64,000 nt of DNA. Source: Microbacterium sufflavum. GTDB taxonomy: Bacteria; Actinomycetota; Actinomycetes; Actinomycetales; Microbacteriaceae. Location of the stretch: NCBI RefSeq assembly GCF_023091155.1, contig NZ_JAHWXK010000001.1:2108001-2172000 (forward strand), written 5' to 3'. The notes below the pieces were generated by a model. The model did no database searches, was not told the DNA's origin, and saw only the letters and a list, made by a program, of their open reading frames with translations. Shown here in pieces: positions 8,174-16,834 of this stretch (position 1 is its first letter; every line of letters begins with the position of its first letter). A program made the translations under genes and the position numbers.

Positions 8174-9802
8174 GTGGCAGCCGAGAACCCGGGCGTGACC
8201 GAGGACCCGGGCGCGGCAGTGAACCCGGGCGCGGCCGAGGACCCGGGCGTGACCGTGAACCCGGGCGTGACCGAGGACCCGGGCGTGACCGTGAACCCGG
8301 GCGCGGCCGTGAACCCGGAGTCGGAGCAGCCCGCGATCCGGTCCGCGATCGTCGTGGGCGCCGGCACGTCGGGCGCGATCGTCGCGCGGCGCCTCAGCGA
8401 TGCGGGCGTGGCGGTCACGCTGATCGAGGCGGGCGGCTACGACACCAACCCGGCCATCCACGACCCGTCCCGTGCGGGGGAGCTGTGGCACTCGGCCGAG
8501 GACTGGGACTTCTTCACGGTGCCGCAGCCCCATGCGGGAGGCCGTCGACTGCACCTGCCCCGCGGCAAGGTCACGGGCGGGTCGCACGCGCTCAACGCGA
8601 TGATCTGGGTGCGCGGCGCCGCGTCCGACTACGACCGCTGGGACCGCGAGGGCGCCACGGGCTGGAGCTGGGCCGACGTGGAGCCGGTGTTCGCCGCGAT
8701 CGAGAACGACCTGCTCCCGGTCACCGACGACTATCCGCTCTCGCCGATCCAGGCGTCGATCATCGAGGCGGCCGTGCAGGAGGGCCTGCCGCACAACCCG
8801 AACTACAACGGCGGTGTGCTCGACGGGGTCTCGCAGGAGCAGGTGACGATGCGCGACGGGCGCCGCGTGAACACGTGGACCGCGTACGCGCAGCCGATCG
8901 CCGAGCAGCTCACCATCCTCACCGGCCGCGAGGTGCACTCCGTGATCGTGCACGACGGCCGCGCGGTCGGCGTGCGGCTGGGCGAGGGGGAGGAGACGGA
9001 GGAGGTGCGCGCCGACGAGGTGATCCTCGCGGCAGGCGCGATCGGCACGCCGGTGATCCTGCTGCGCTCCGGCATCGGCCCGGCCGACGAGCTCGACGCA
9101 CTCGGCATCCCCGTGGTGCTCGACGCGCCCGGCGTGGGCAGGAACCTGCACGACCACCTGCTGTCGCCCGTGATCTTCGCCACCGGGAAGAAGCCCGTCG
9201 GCCCGCCGCAGCCCGGTGTCTCCGTGACCCAGAGCCACCTGTTCTGGCGGAGCCGCGAGGGCCTGCCCGAACCCGACACCCAGCCCATCCACTTCTCCGT
9301 GCCGATGTGGGGCGAGCTGGAGCCGCGCGGCAGCGACGGCTTCACCCTCATGGCCGGTCTCGTCACGCCGTACAGCCGCGGGTCGCTCCGGCTCACCGGG
9401 CCGCGGCTCGCCGACCCGCCCGCGATCGACCTCGCCGCCCTCGAAGACCAGCGCGACGCCGACGCCCTCGCCGCCTCCGTGCGCCAGTGCCGCCGCATCG
9501 GCACCCGGCCGGCGCTCGCCGAGGAGTGGGGCGCGACCGAGGTCTACCCGGGGCCGGACGTGCCCGACGACGCGGTCGAGGACTGGGTGCGCCGCACCGC
9601 CATCACCTACCACCACCAGGTCGGCACGTGCCGCATGGGCTCCGACGCCGAGGCCGTGGTGGATCCGCAGCTGCGGGTGCGCGGCATCGACGGCCTCCGC
9701 GTCGTCGACGCCTCGGTCATGCCCACGGTCCCCACCGGCAACACGAACGCACCGGCCGCCATGATCGGGGAGCGCGGCGCGCGCTTCGTCCTGGCGGGCT
9801 GA
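8174..9802 (+). CDS. GMC-family FAD-dependent alcohol oxidoreductase
   Basis: 542 residues from GTG 8174. Oxidises a primary alcohol to the aldehyde using FAD, like choline dehydrogenase (BetA) and its relatives. The Rossmann motif VVGAGTSG is near residue 60, followed by the GMC signatures RGKVTGGSHALNAMIWVRG and, near 480, HHQVGTCRMG with the catalytic histidine. The C-terminal NTNAPAAMIGE is also present. Residues 6-47 before the FAD domain are seven hexapeptide repeats. GMC enzymes normally begin just before the Rossmann strand, so GTG at 8309 is an alternative start, leaving the repeats non-coding. Neither start has a strong ribosome site. Possible partner of the preceding aldehyde dehydrogenase and of the sulfatase downstream. 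Confidence 0.85.
   Translation: MAAENPGVTEDPGAAVNPGAAEDPGVTVNPGVTEDPGVTVNPGAAVNPESEQPAIRSAIVVGAGTSGAIVARRLSDAGVAVTLIEAGGYDTNPAIHDPSRAGELWHSAEDWDFFTVPQPHAGGRRLHLPRGKVTGGSHALNAMIWVRGAASDYDRWDREGATGWSWADVEPVFAAIENDLLPVTDDYPLSPIQASIIEAAVQEGLPHNPNYNGGVLDGVSQEQVTMRDGRRVNTWTAYAQPIAEQLTILTGREVHSVIVHDGRAVGVRLGEGEETEEVRADEVILAAGAIGTPVILLRSGIGPADELDALGIPVVLDAPGVGRNLHDHLLSPVIFATGKKPVGPPQPGVSVTQSHLFWRSREGLPEPDTQPIHFSVPMWGELEPRGSDGFTLMAGLVTPYSRGSLRLTGPRLADPPAIDLAALEDQRDADALAASVRQCRRIGTRPALAEEWGATEVYPGPDVPDDAVEDWVRRTAITYHHQVGTCRMGSDAEAVVDPQLRVRGIDGLRVVDASVMPTVPTGNTNAPAAMIGERGARFVLAG
8189..8314 (+). repeat. seven 18-bp tandem repeats at the 5' end of the GMC gene
   Basis: Seven units of 18 bp alternate between forms encoding PGVTED, PGAAVN, PGAAED and PGVTVN. 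All keep the CCGGGC at the unit start and the frame. Either a Pro/Gly-rich leader or a minisatellite just upstream of the true start. Confidence 0.9.
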
Positions 9803-9822
9803 CGGGGGAGGGCGCGGTGCGA

Positions 9823-10434
9823 TCAGCGGGAGGGCGGGGCGGCCGGGCGGCGCAGCATCGACAGCAGTGCGTCGAGCGCGTCGTTCAGCCGTCCGTCCCC
9901 CGCGGAGTCCGGCATCAGCACCGAGATCATCTGCCAGCCGGCGTTGCGGGACGCGATCTCGTTGACCGCCGTCTCGATGTCGACGTGGTCGGCCAGCTCG
10001 CCGTCGTCGCGCGCCTCGATCAGGCACTGGCGGAACAGGTCGCGCCAGTGCAGGTTGTTCACGCGGTGGATGCGCGTGACCTCCTCGTCCTGCGAGGCGT
10101 GGTCCCAGAAAGCGATCACGACCTTCGCGTACAGCGGGCCGTTCGGGCTGTAGGGCAGGATCTCGCGGCACATGCGCTCCAGGGCCTCCAGCCCCCGCAC
10201 GCCCTCGATGCGCGCGTGGATGCGGTCGTTCGCGAGCGTGTACAGCCGGAGGAACGCGGCGGTGAGCACACTGCGCTTGTCGGGGAAGTACCGGGCGATC
10301 GCGCCGTGCGCGTACCCCGCCTCGGTCGCGATCTCCCGCATGGTGAGCTTGTCGAATCCCACCCGGATGATGACCTGTGTGGCGGCGTCGGCGATGTGGT
10401 CGCGGCGCTCGTCGTGGTCGACGATCTTCGGCAT
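9823..10434 (-). CDS. TetR-family repressor of the sulfate-ester importer operon
   Basis: 203 residues. The N-terminal helix-turn-helix (MPKIVDHDERRDHIADAA, then MREIATEAGYAHGAIARYFP) is BetI/TetR-like, with a C-terminal ligand domain. ATG at 10434 has AGAGGGGG just upstream. Two copies of TCACC-N4-GGTGA lie in the divergent region, one upstream of this gene and one just before the importer operon, which fits autoregulation plus control of 10586-16312. Converges on the GMC gene. Its ligand is unknown. Confidence 0.88.
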   Translation of the reverse strand: MPKIVDHDERRDHIADAATQVIIRVGFDKLTMREIATEAGYAHGAIARYFPDKRSVLTAAFLRLYTLANDRIHARIEGVRGLEALERMCREILPYSPNGPLYAKVVIAFWDHASQDEEVTRIHRVNNLHWRDLFRQCLIEARDDGELADHVDIETAVNEIASRNAGWQMISVLMPDSAGDGRLNDALDALLSMLRRPAAPPSR

Positions 10435-10479
10435 CGATATCCCCCTCTGCATCAACCCTCATCTGCATGACCTTTTTCG

Positions 10480-10493
10480 TCACCATTCGGTGA
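10480..10493. promoter_or_regulatory. TetR operator copy 1 (tetR side)
   Basis: TCACC-ATTC-GGTGA, a perfect 5-base inverted repeat, extended by CTAA on the right. It lies 46 bp upstream of the tetR start and matches the second site in arms, spacer length and right flank (GGTGACTAA). Confidence 0.75.
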
Positions 10494-10549
10494 CTAATGT
10501 AACCCGATCGTAACCGCAGCCCTGCAGGGCACGAGTACGATCTTTAAAA

Positions 10550-10563
10550 TCACCAGCCGGTGA
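10550..10563. promoter_or_regulatory. TetR operator copy 2 (importer side)
   Basis: TCACC-AGCC-GGTGA, again followed by CTAA, 22 bp before the ATG of the substrate-binding protein and next to its ribosome site. Position suits repression of the importer-sulfatase operon. Confidence 0.75.
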
Positions 10564-10585
10564 CTAACTCGAAGAGGAGTTCTCC

Positions 10586-11596
10586 ATGAACATGAATCGA
10601 CTCGCACGACGGGCGGCCGGAGTGGTCGCCGCGGCGGGAGTGCTCGCGCTGGCCGCGTGCACGTCGTCCCCGGCCGACTCCGGCTCCGGCTCGGGCGCGG
10701 GCGGCGAGCTGACCACCCTCAAGGTCGCCACCATCGGACTCGTCTCCGACGGGGCGCTGCTGCTCGGACAGGAGCAGGGCTTCTTCGAGGACGAGGGCCT
10801 GGCGATCGAGACGTCGGTGGTCGCCAACCCGCCCGCGGGCCTCGCCGCCGCGCAGAGCGGCCAGGTCGACATCGCCTACGCCCCCAGCATCCCGCTGCTC
10901 AACGCGCTCGCGAGCGGGGTGCCGCTCAAGGTCGTGGCTCCCGCCGACGGCTACGTCGACGGCGCGGCCGACGCCGAGGACCCGGCCGAGGTCGACGACA
11001 CCGGCCTCTACGCCTCCGCGGCGAGCGGCATCACCGACGTCGCCGACCTGGAGGGCGCGACCATCGCCATCCCGGCCCGCAAGGCGCAGCTGGAGGTCGT
11101 GATCACCGATGCCCTCGACCGCGCCGGCGTCGATCCCTCCTCGGTCGAGTGGGTCGTGCTCGACTTCACCTCCGCGGTCGCGGCGCTCAAGAGCGGCACC
11201 GTCGACGCGGCGGGCCTCGTGAGCCCGTTCACCGGCGAGGCCGCCGCGGCCGGGGCGACGTTCGTCTCCGCCCCGTCGGTCGGCTTCTTCGAGGAGGGTG
11301 CCGTCGGACTGTGGACCACGGGGGAGAGCACCCTCTCGGGCAAGGCCGATGCGATCGCCGCGTTCCAGCGGGCCATCGCCAAGAGCAACGCCTACGCGAA
11401 CGAGCATCCGGAGGACGCGATCCAGGCCGGCATCGACGCCACCGGCTCGACGCTCACGGTCGACGAGGTCAAGCTCCCGTTCTGGCCCGCCGAGGTCGCC
11501 CCGATCGACCTCGAGCGCGTGAACGAGAAGCTCGGGAAGCTCGGCTTCCTGCCGTCCCCGGTCGACCTCGAGGGCGTCGTCGTCGCCGCGGAGTGA
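10586..11596 (+). CDS. ABC importer substrate-binding lipoprotein, NitT/TauT (SsuA/AtsR-like)
   Basis: 336 residues. A lipoprotein signal peptide ends in LALAAC with the lipidated C25, so it is anchored outside the membrane. The mature domain (LKVATIGLVSDGALLLGQEQ, then LAAAQSGQVDIAYAPS) has the NMT1/SsuA-like periplasmic-binding fold used for sulfonates, sulfate esters, taurine and nitrate. Strong site GAAGAGGAG before ATG 10586. First gene of a five-gene run ending in a sulfatase, which favours a sulfate ester over a sulfonate; the exact ligand is unknown. Confidence 0.88.
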   Translation: MNMNRLARRAAGVVAAAGVLALAACTSSPADSGSGSGAGGELTTLKVATIGLVSDGALLLGQEQGFFEDEGLAIETSVVANPPAGLAAAQSGQVDIAYAPSIPLLNALASGVPLKVVAPADGYVDGAADAEDPAEVDDTGLYASAASGITDVADLEGATIAIPARKAQLEVVITDALDRAGVDPSSVEWVVLDFTSAVAALKSGTVDAAGLVSPFTGEAAAAGATFVSAPSVGFFEEGAVGLWTTGESTLSGKADAIAAFQRAIAKSNAYANEHPEDAIQAGIDATGSTLTVDEVKLPFWPAEVAPIDLERVNEKLGKLGFLPSPVDLEGVVVAAE

Positions 11597-11601
11597 GCAC
11601 C

Positions 11602-12381
11602 ATGACCCGTTCCCCCCTCGTCCCACCCCTCGTCGGAGCGGTCGGCGTCCTCGCGGCGCTGGCCCTCTGGGAGTGGTCCGCGACCGCCGGACCCCTCGCC
11701 GACTCCCCGCTGCCGCCCGCGACCGCCGCGATCGGCGAGGCCGTACGCCTGCTCGGCACCCCCGCGACCTGGACCGCGCTCGGCGACACCCTCACCATGG
11801 CGCTCGTCGGGCTCGTGCTCGCCATCGTGATCGGCGTGGTGCTGGGCGTCGCGATCGGCACCTCGCCCCTGGCGATGCACGCCACCCGCGTGCCCCTCGA
11901 GTTCCTCAAGCCGATCCCGCCGATCGTGATCCTGCCCGTGGTGGTGCTCGTGCTCGGGCCCACCCTGGGCATGGGGATCTTCCTGGTGTTCTTCGGCTGC
12001 TTCATCGCGATCGCCGTGCAGGCCTCCGCCGGCGTCTTCGACACCGATCCGGTGGCCAGGGCGACCGGGCGTTCGTACGGCATGGGGCGCGGCGAGATCC
12101 TCGGCCGCATCGTGCTGCCCAGCGCCCTGCCCTACATCGGCACCGCGATCCGCGTCGCGGCGCCCACCTCGCTCGTGGTCGCGGTCGTGGCCGGGCTGCT
12201 CGGCGGCGGACCCGGTCTCGGCCAGAGCCTGCTGCTGTCGCAGATCAGCGGCAACCAGGCGCAGCTGTTCGCCTACGTGCTCCTCCTCGGCGTGCTCGGC
12301 CTGCTCGTGCAGGGACTGAGCCAGTGGGGCGAGCGGCGGCTGCTGCACTGGCACCCCCAGTACCGGAAGCAGGTCGTGTGA
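11602..12381 (+). CDS. ABC importer permease, NitT/TauT type (first)
   Basis: 259 residues with about six membrane segments. Contains the BPD_transp_1 coupling region (ATGRSYGMGRGEILGRIVLP) facing the ATPase. ATG 11602 has GGAG eight bases upstream; GTG 11593, overlapping the preceding stop, is an alternative. The stop shares one base with the next start. Two permease genes here mean a heterodimeric channel. Confidence 0.88.
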   Translation: MTRSPLVPPLVGAVGVLAALALWEWSATAGPLADSPLPPATAAIGEAVRLLGTPATWTALGDTLTMALVGLVLAIVIGVVLGVAIGTSPLAMHATRVPLEFLKPIPPIVILPVVVLVLGPTLGMGIFLVFFGCFIAIAVQASAGVFDTDPVARATGRSYGMGRGEILGRIVLPSALPYIGTAIRVAAPTSLVVAVVAGLLGGGPGLGQSLLLSQISGNQAQLFAYVLLLGVLGLLVQGLSQWGERRLLHWHPQYRKQVV

Positions 12382-13217
12382 TGACCCTGACCACCTCGAT
12401 CCAGACCCCCTCGCGCCTGTCCAGGAGGCGCGGCCAGGGCGGCCTCCCGCGGGGCGTGCTGATCGGTGCGGAGATCGCCGTGCCTGTGCTGCTGCTCGTG
12501 CTGTGGTGGGTCGCCTCCGCAGCCTCGACCAACGCGTTCTTCCCGCCGCTGCAGGTGATCCTCCAGCGCCTGTGGCAGCTCGCGCAGACGCCGGCGTTCC
12601 TGGTCGACGTCGCCTCCTCGGTCGGCAACCTCGCGCTGTCGTTCGTGCTGGCGACCGTGATCGGCGTGCTGCTCGGCCTGGTGCTCGGGCTCATCCGTCC
12701 GCTCAGCTGGCTGGTGGAGCCGACCGTGCACTTCTTCCGCGCGATCCCGCCCGTCGCGCTCGTGCCGATCTTCGTGTCGCTGATCGGCTTCGGCACCGAG
12801 ACCCGCATCCTCTCGATCACCCTCGCCGCGGTGTTCCCGATCCTCATCTCGACCATCGACGGGGTGCGGGCGGGGGAGCCGACGCTCGACATGGTCAGCC
12901 GCGTCTACCGGCTGACCGGCCCCGAGCGGCTGTTCTCCGTGATGCTGCCCGCCGCGGGGCCGCGCATCCTGTCCGGCATGCAGGTCAGTCTCATCACCGC
13001 GTTCGTCGTGATGATCGCGAGCGAGATGCTCGGCTCCTCCACCGGACTGGGAGCGGCGACCCTGCTCGCGCAGCAGTCGTTCGCGATCCCCGACATGTGG
13101 GCGGGCATCCTCGTGCTCGGCATCATCGGCTACGCCGCCACCGCCCTGTTCACCCTCTTCCGGCGCCGCGTGCTGCGCTGGTACATCGCCTCCCAGCAAC
13201 AGGAGAAGAACGCATGA
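12381..13217 (+). CDS. ABC importer permease, NitT/TauT type (second)
   Basis: 278 residues with about six membrane segments after a basic N-terminal tail. The coupling loop is near SRVYRLTGPERLFSVMLPAA. It starts on the last base of the previous stop (TGATG), and its own stop overlaps the ATPase start (ATGA), so expression is tightly coupled. Pairs with the preceding permease. Confidence 0.88.
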   Translation: MTLTTSIQTPSRLSRRRGQGGLPRGVLIGAEIAVPVLLLVLWWVASAASTNAFFPPLQVILQRLWQLAQTPAFLVDVASSVGNLALSFVLATVIGVLLGLVLGLIRPLSWLVEPTVHFFRAIPPVALVPIFVSLIGFGTETRILSITLAAVFPILISTIDGVRAGEPTLDMVSRVYRLTGPERLFSVMLPAAGPRILSGMQVSLITAFVVMIASEMLGSSTGLGAATLLAQQSFAIPDMWAGILVLGIIGYAATALFTLFRRRVLRWYIASQQQEKNA

Positions 13218-13999
13218 CCACCATCGAGAGCGCCCCCGTGCGCCTGCGCGTCGACGGACTCGCCAAGTCGTACCAGACCCGCAACGGCCTCGTGCCGGTG
13301 ATCGCCGACCTCACGTTCGACGTGCGCGCCGGCGAGGTGTGCTGCATCGTCGGCCCGTCCGGCATCGGCAAGACCACGCTGCTCAAGTGCCTCACCGGGC
13401 TCCAGGGCATCACCGCAGGCAGTGCCGCGATCGACGGCGTGCCCATCGACGGCCCGCCGCAGGAGATGGCCCTCGTGTTCCAGGAGTACACGCGCTCGCT
13501 CATGCCGTGGCTCACCGTGGAGAAGAACGTGCGGCTGCCCCTGAAGCACCTGCGTCTGCCCGCCGCGGAGCGCGAGGAGCGGATCGGCGCCGCGCTCGCC
13601 GCGGTCGGCCTCTCCGGTGCCGAGGCGAAGTTCCCGTGGCAGCTGTCGGGCGGCATGCAGCAGCGCGTCGCCATCGCCCGGGCGATCGCCTACCGGCCCG
13701 AGGTGCTGGTGATGGACGAGCCCTTCGCCTCGGTCGACGCGCAGACGCGCTTCGAGCTGGAGGACCTGTGCCTGCGGATCCGCGAGCAGTTCGGCATGAC
13801 CATCGTGATCGTCACCCACGACATCGACGAGGCCGTGTACCTGTCCGACCGGGTCGTGGTGCTGGGCGAGCGGCCGGCCAAGGTCACCGAGATCATCGAC
13901 ATCGACCTCGGCCCGCGCGACCAGCTGACCACGCGGGCGCTCCCGGCGTTCGCGGAGCTGCGCACGCGCATCTTCGAGCTGATCCGGAGGGCCGGCTGA
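13214..13999 (+). CDS. ABC importer ATPase, NitT/TauT (SsuB/TauB-like)
   Basis: 261 residues. Drives the importer by ATP hydrolysis. Walker A GPSGIGKTT, signature LSGGMQQR, Walker B VLVMDEPF and the H-loop THDIDEA are all intact, and FQEYTRSLMPWLTV is the Q-loop region. Its stop is immediately followed by the sulfatase ATG with no gap. Confidence 0.92.
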   Translation: MTTIESAPVRLRVDGLAKSYQTRNGLVPVIADLTFDVRAGEVCCIVGPSGIGKTTLLKCLTGLQGITAGSAAIDGVPIDGPPQEMALVFQEYTRSLMPWLTVEKNVRLPLKHLRLPAAEREERIGAALAAVGLSGAEAKFPWQLSGGMQQRVAIARAIAYRPEVLVMDEPFASVDAQTRFELEDLCLRIREQFGMTIVIVTHDIDEAVYLSDRVVVLGERPAKVTEIIDIDLGPRDQLTTRALPAFAELRTRIFELIRRAG

Positions 14000-16312
14000 A
14001 TGGCGGCCGCAGATGCCCGCGGCTATGAGGGCTTCGAGGGCACGGCGGCGGAGTTCACGTCGGAGTCGGAGCCGTGGTGGCCCGAGCCGCGGCGGGCGCG
14101 GCCGGGGGCGCCGAACGTGATCGTGATGCTGATCGACGACCTGGGTTTCAGCGACCTCGGCCCGTTCGGCAGCGAGATCGACACGCCCCACATCGACGCC
14201 CTCGCCGACGACGGCTGGGTGTTCACGAACTACCGCACCGCGCCGATGTGCTCCCCGGCGCGGGCGGCGCTGCTCACCGGGCTCAACCCGCACCGCGCGG
14301 GGTTCGGGTTCGTGGCGCACGTCGACCCCGGCTACCCCGGCTTCTCGTGCGAGCTGCCCGCGGCGGCCCCCACCCTCGCGGAATCGCTGCGCGCCGGCGG
14401 CTACGCGACCTTCATGGTCGGCAAGTGGCACCTGACGCTGGAGTCGCGGCTGCACGACGGCGCCGACCGCCGCACCTGGCCGCTGCAGCGCGGGTTCGAC
14501 CGGTACTTCGGGAGCATGGACGGCTTCACCTCGCTGCACCACCCGCACCGGCTCGTGCAGGACAACTCCGTGGTGGACGTGCGCGAGTTCCCCGACGGGT
14601 TCTTCCTCACCGACGAGCTGACCGACCGTGCGATCGGCATGATCGACGACCTGCGCGTGAACGAGCCCGACCGCCCCTTCTTCCTCTACTACGCGCACAC
14701 CTCGGTGCACGGGCCGATCCAGGCCAAGGAGGCCGACATCGAGAAGTACCGCGGCCGCTACGAGGACGGCTGGAACCGGATGCGCGAGCAGCGGTTCGCC
14801 CGGCAGCGCGAGCGCGGCATCGTGCCCCCGCACGCCGAGCTGCCGCCCGACCCGCTCGCCGACGGCGCGAGCATCCCCGCGTGGGACGCGCTCGACCCCG
14901 AGGAGCAGCGGCTGTTCGCCCGGCACATGGAGGTGTACGCGGCCGCGGTCGACGAGATCGACCAGAGCGTGGGGCGGCTGCGCGCGCGCCTGGAGCGCAG
15001 CGGCGAGTGGGACAACACCCTCGTGGTGCTCGCGAGCGACAACGGCGGCACCGCGGAGGGCGGCCCGACGGGCACCCGCAGCTACTTCGCCCAGTTCGGC
15101 GCCTCCGGGGCGATGCCCGACGGCTGGGTGCGCGACGTGCCGCGCGACGTGGACGACATCGGCGGCCCGCGGCTGTTCGGGCAGTACCCGACCGGATGGG
15201 CGCGCGTGTCGAACACGCCGTTCCGCTCGTTCAAGGCCACGACCTACGAGGGCGGGGTGCACGCGCCGCTGATCGTGTCGTGGCCCGACGCCCCCATGAC
15301 GGGCGGCCTGCGCGATCAGTTCGTGTTCGTGTCGGACCTCGCCCCGACGATCCTGGAGCTGTGCGGCGTGCCCCCGCTCGACGAGCGGCACGGACGGCCG
15401 GCACTCGAGATGGACGGCGGCAGCATCGCGTCCGTGCTCGCCGACCCCGCGGCCGACGGCCGGGAGGCGCAGTACTTCGAGTGCGTCGGACGGCGGGCGA
15501 TCGTCGAGGGCGGCTGGAAGGCGCTGTCGACCGTGCCCCCGACGCGCGACGAGGGGCCGGAGGGCGGGGTGTGGGAGCTGTACGACCTCGCCGCCGACCC
15601 CACCGAGACCCGCGACGTGGCGGCCCTGCACCGGGAACGCGTCCGGGCCCTCGCGGCGCGGTGGCACGCGGAGGCCTGGCGCAACACCGTGTTCCCGCTC
15701 GACGACGAGGGCGCCCTGTTCCGGCTGCGGCCCGACACCGAGGAGCCCCTGTCGGCTCCGGTCGACCTCATCCCGTTCCGCCCCCCGCTGGAGCGGTTCC
15801 GGTCGTCCAAGCTCACCGTGCTGCGGTCGTTCCTGGTCGAGGTCGACGTGGTCGTGCGCGACGATGCGGCGGGCGTGATCGTGGCGCACGGCGACCAGGG
15901 CGGCGGTTACCTGCTCGCGCTCGACGACCGCGCGCCGCTGCTGGCGTACAACGCGTACGGGGCGATGCACCGGGCGGACGGCCCCCGGCTCGCTCCGGGG
16001 TCGCACGAGCTGGTGTTGCGCGTGGACGAGCGGCCGGGACTGCGGTGGCGGGTCGCGCTCGACGTGGACGGCGCCGAGGTCGCCCGCATCGACGACGTGC
16101 CGATGCTGCTCGGGATGGCGCCGTTCACGGGCATCAGCGTCGGCTACGACTACGGCGGCCCGGTCGACTGGGAGCTGCACGAGCGGCACCGTTCCTTCCC
16201 GTTCCGCAGCGGTGAGCTGCGGCGGGTGCGCTACGTGCCCGGACAGCGGTCGACGCATGACGCGACCGAGCTGCGAGCCGTCGGACGGGCCGTGCTGGCG
16301 GTCGCCGACTGA
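14000..16312 (+). CDS. large type I sulfatase (arylsulfatase-like)
   Basis: 770 residues, longer than typical arylsulfatases (about 500-560) because of a C-terminal domain of about 190 residues that starts after PTETRDVAALHRERV. Hydrolyses sulfate esters to alcohol plus sulfate. The formylglycine signature is CSPARAALLTG, with C84 as the residue to be matured. Metal ligands are provided by the N-terminal LIDDLGFSDLG and the later ASDNGG. VGKWHL is also typical. No signal peptide is seen, so it acts in the cytoplasm on imported ester. No formylglycine-generating enzyme is adjacent. The order binding protein, permease, ATPase, sulfatase recalls the Pseudomonas ats cluster. Confidence 0.92.
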   Translation: MAAADARGYEGFEGTAAEFTSESEPWWPEPRRARPGAPNVIVMLIDDLGFSDLGPFGSEIDTPHIDALADDGWVFTNYRTAPMCSPARAALLTGLNPHRAGFGFVAHVDPGYPGFSCELPAAAPTLAESLRAGGYATFMVGKWHLTLESRLHDGADRRTWPLQRGFDRYFGSMDGFTSLHHPHRLVQDNSVVDVREFPDGFFLTDELTDRAIGMIDDLRVNEPDRPFFLYYAHTSVHGPIQAKEADIEKYRGRYEDGWNRMREQRFARQRERGIVPPHAELPPDPLADGASIPAWDALDPEEQRLFARHMEVYAAAVDEIDQSVGRLRARLERSGEWDNTLVVLASDNGGTAEGGPTGTRSYFAQFGASGAMPDGWVRDVPRDVDDIGGPRLFGQYPTGWARVSNTPFRSFKATTYEGGVHAPLIVSWPDAPMTGGLRDQFVFVSDLAPTILELCGVPPLDERHGRPALEMDGGSIASVLADPAADGREAQYFECVGRRAIVEGGWKALSTVPPTRDEGPEGGVWELYDLAADPTETRDVAALHRERVRALAARWHAEAWRNTVFPLDDEGALFRLRPDTEEPLSAPVDLIPFRPPLERFRSSKLTVLRSFLVEVDVVVRDDAAGVIVAHGDQGGGYLLALDDRAPLLAYNAYGAMHRADGPRLAPGSHELVLRVDERPGLRWRVALDVDGAEVARIDDVPMLLGMAPFTGISVGYDYGGPVDWELHERHRSFPFRSGELRRVRYVPGQRSTHDATELRAVGRAVLAVAD

Positions 16313-16324
16313 CCGGGACCGCGG

Positions 16325-16358
16325 TCGGCGCCGACGTCTGAGGGGTCGCCGGCGCCGA
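16325..16358. terminator. possible hairpin in the convergent gap after the sulfatase
   Basis: TCGGCGCC at 16325-16332 pairs with GGCGCCGA at 16351-16358 across an 18-base loop. There is no T-tract. It sits between two convergent units, where a terminator is expected, but the long loop makes this weak. Confidence 0.35.
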
Positions 16359-16446
16359 TCGCACCGGGTTCGTCCGGGACGCCCGCACCGGACCGACCGC
16401 AGGCGGGAGGGGCACGACCCGGGCCGGCCCCACCGGTGCCCGCGGC

Positions 16447-16818
16447 TCAGGCCGTGAGCTGCGCGACCGCGACGAGCCCGAGCGCCACCACGCCGAAGCC
16501 GCTCGCGAACACGGTCAGCAGCAGCGGCAGCCCTCCGCCGGGCAGGGGTCCGGTCGCGCGTTCCGTCAGCACCGCGGTCGTACGCGCCTGACGCCGTCGC
16601 GCCGCGACCCACAGCACGCAGGCCGTGGCCACCCCGAGGATCCCCGGCACGACGCCCCAGGCCCCCGCGGCCGGGGGCAGCACGAGCGGGAACACCCGCA
16701 GCGACAGCAGCGAGCCGATCGCGATCGCCAGGGCCGTGCGCCGCCAGGCGAGCTCCGTGCGCTCGGGCTGCAGCCCCGGGTCGTACAGGCGATCCGGTTC
16801 CGCCGCCCCCCGCCGCAT
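16447..16818 (-). CDS. DUF202 membrane protein (first)
   Basis: 123 residues with three predicted membrane segments. The opening DPGLQPERTELAWRRTALAI matches the DUF202 (YidH-like) signature, where the ERTxLAWxRT stretch recurs. Function of the family is unsettled. ATG 16818 was chosen; the TTG just before it is unlikely. Paired with the next DUF202 gene, 16 bases away, as is usual for these small proteins. Confidence 0.8.
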   Translation of the reverse strand: MRRGAAEPDRLYDPGLQPERTELAWRRTALAIAIGSLLSLRVFPLVLPPAAGAWGVVPGILGVATACVLWVAARRRQARTTAVLTERATGPLPGGGLPLLLTVFASGFGVVALGLVAVAQLTA

Positions 16819-16834
16819 CAAGGCCGCCGCCCCG

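Noticed and set aside
13130..16612. Very long open frame (1160 codons) antisense to the ATPase and sulfatase genes
   Set aside because: Arg/His/Gly/Val-rich translation with no domains; a by-product of high GC at third codon positions opposite real genes.
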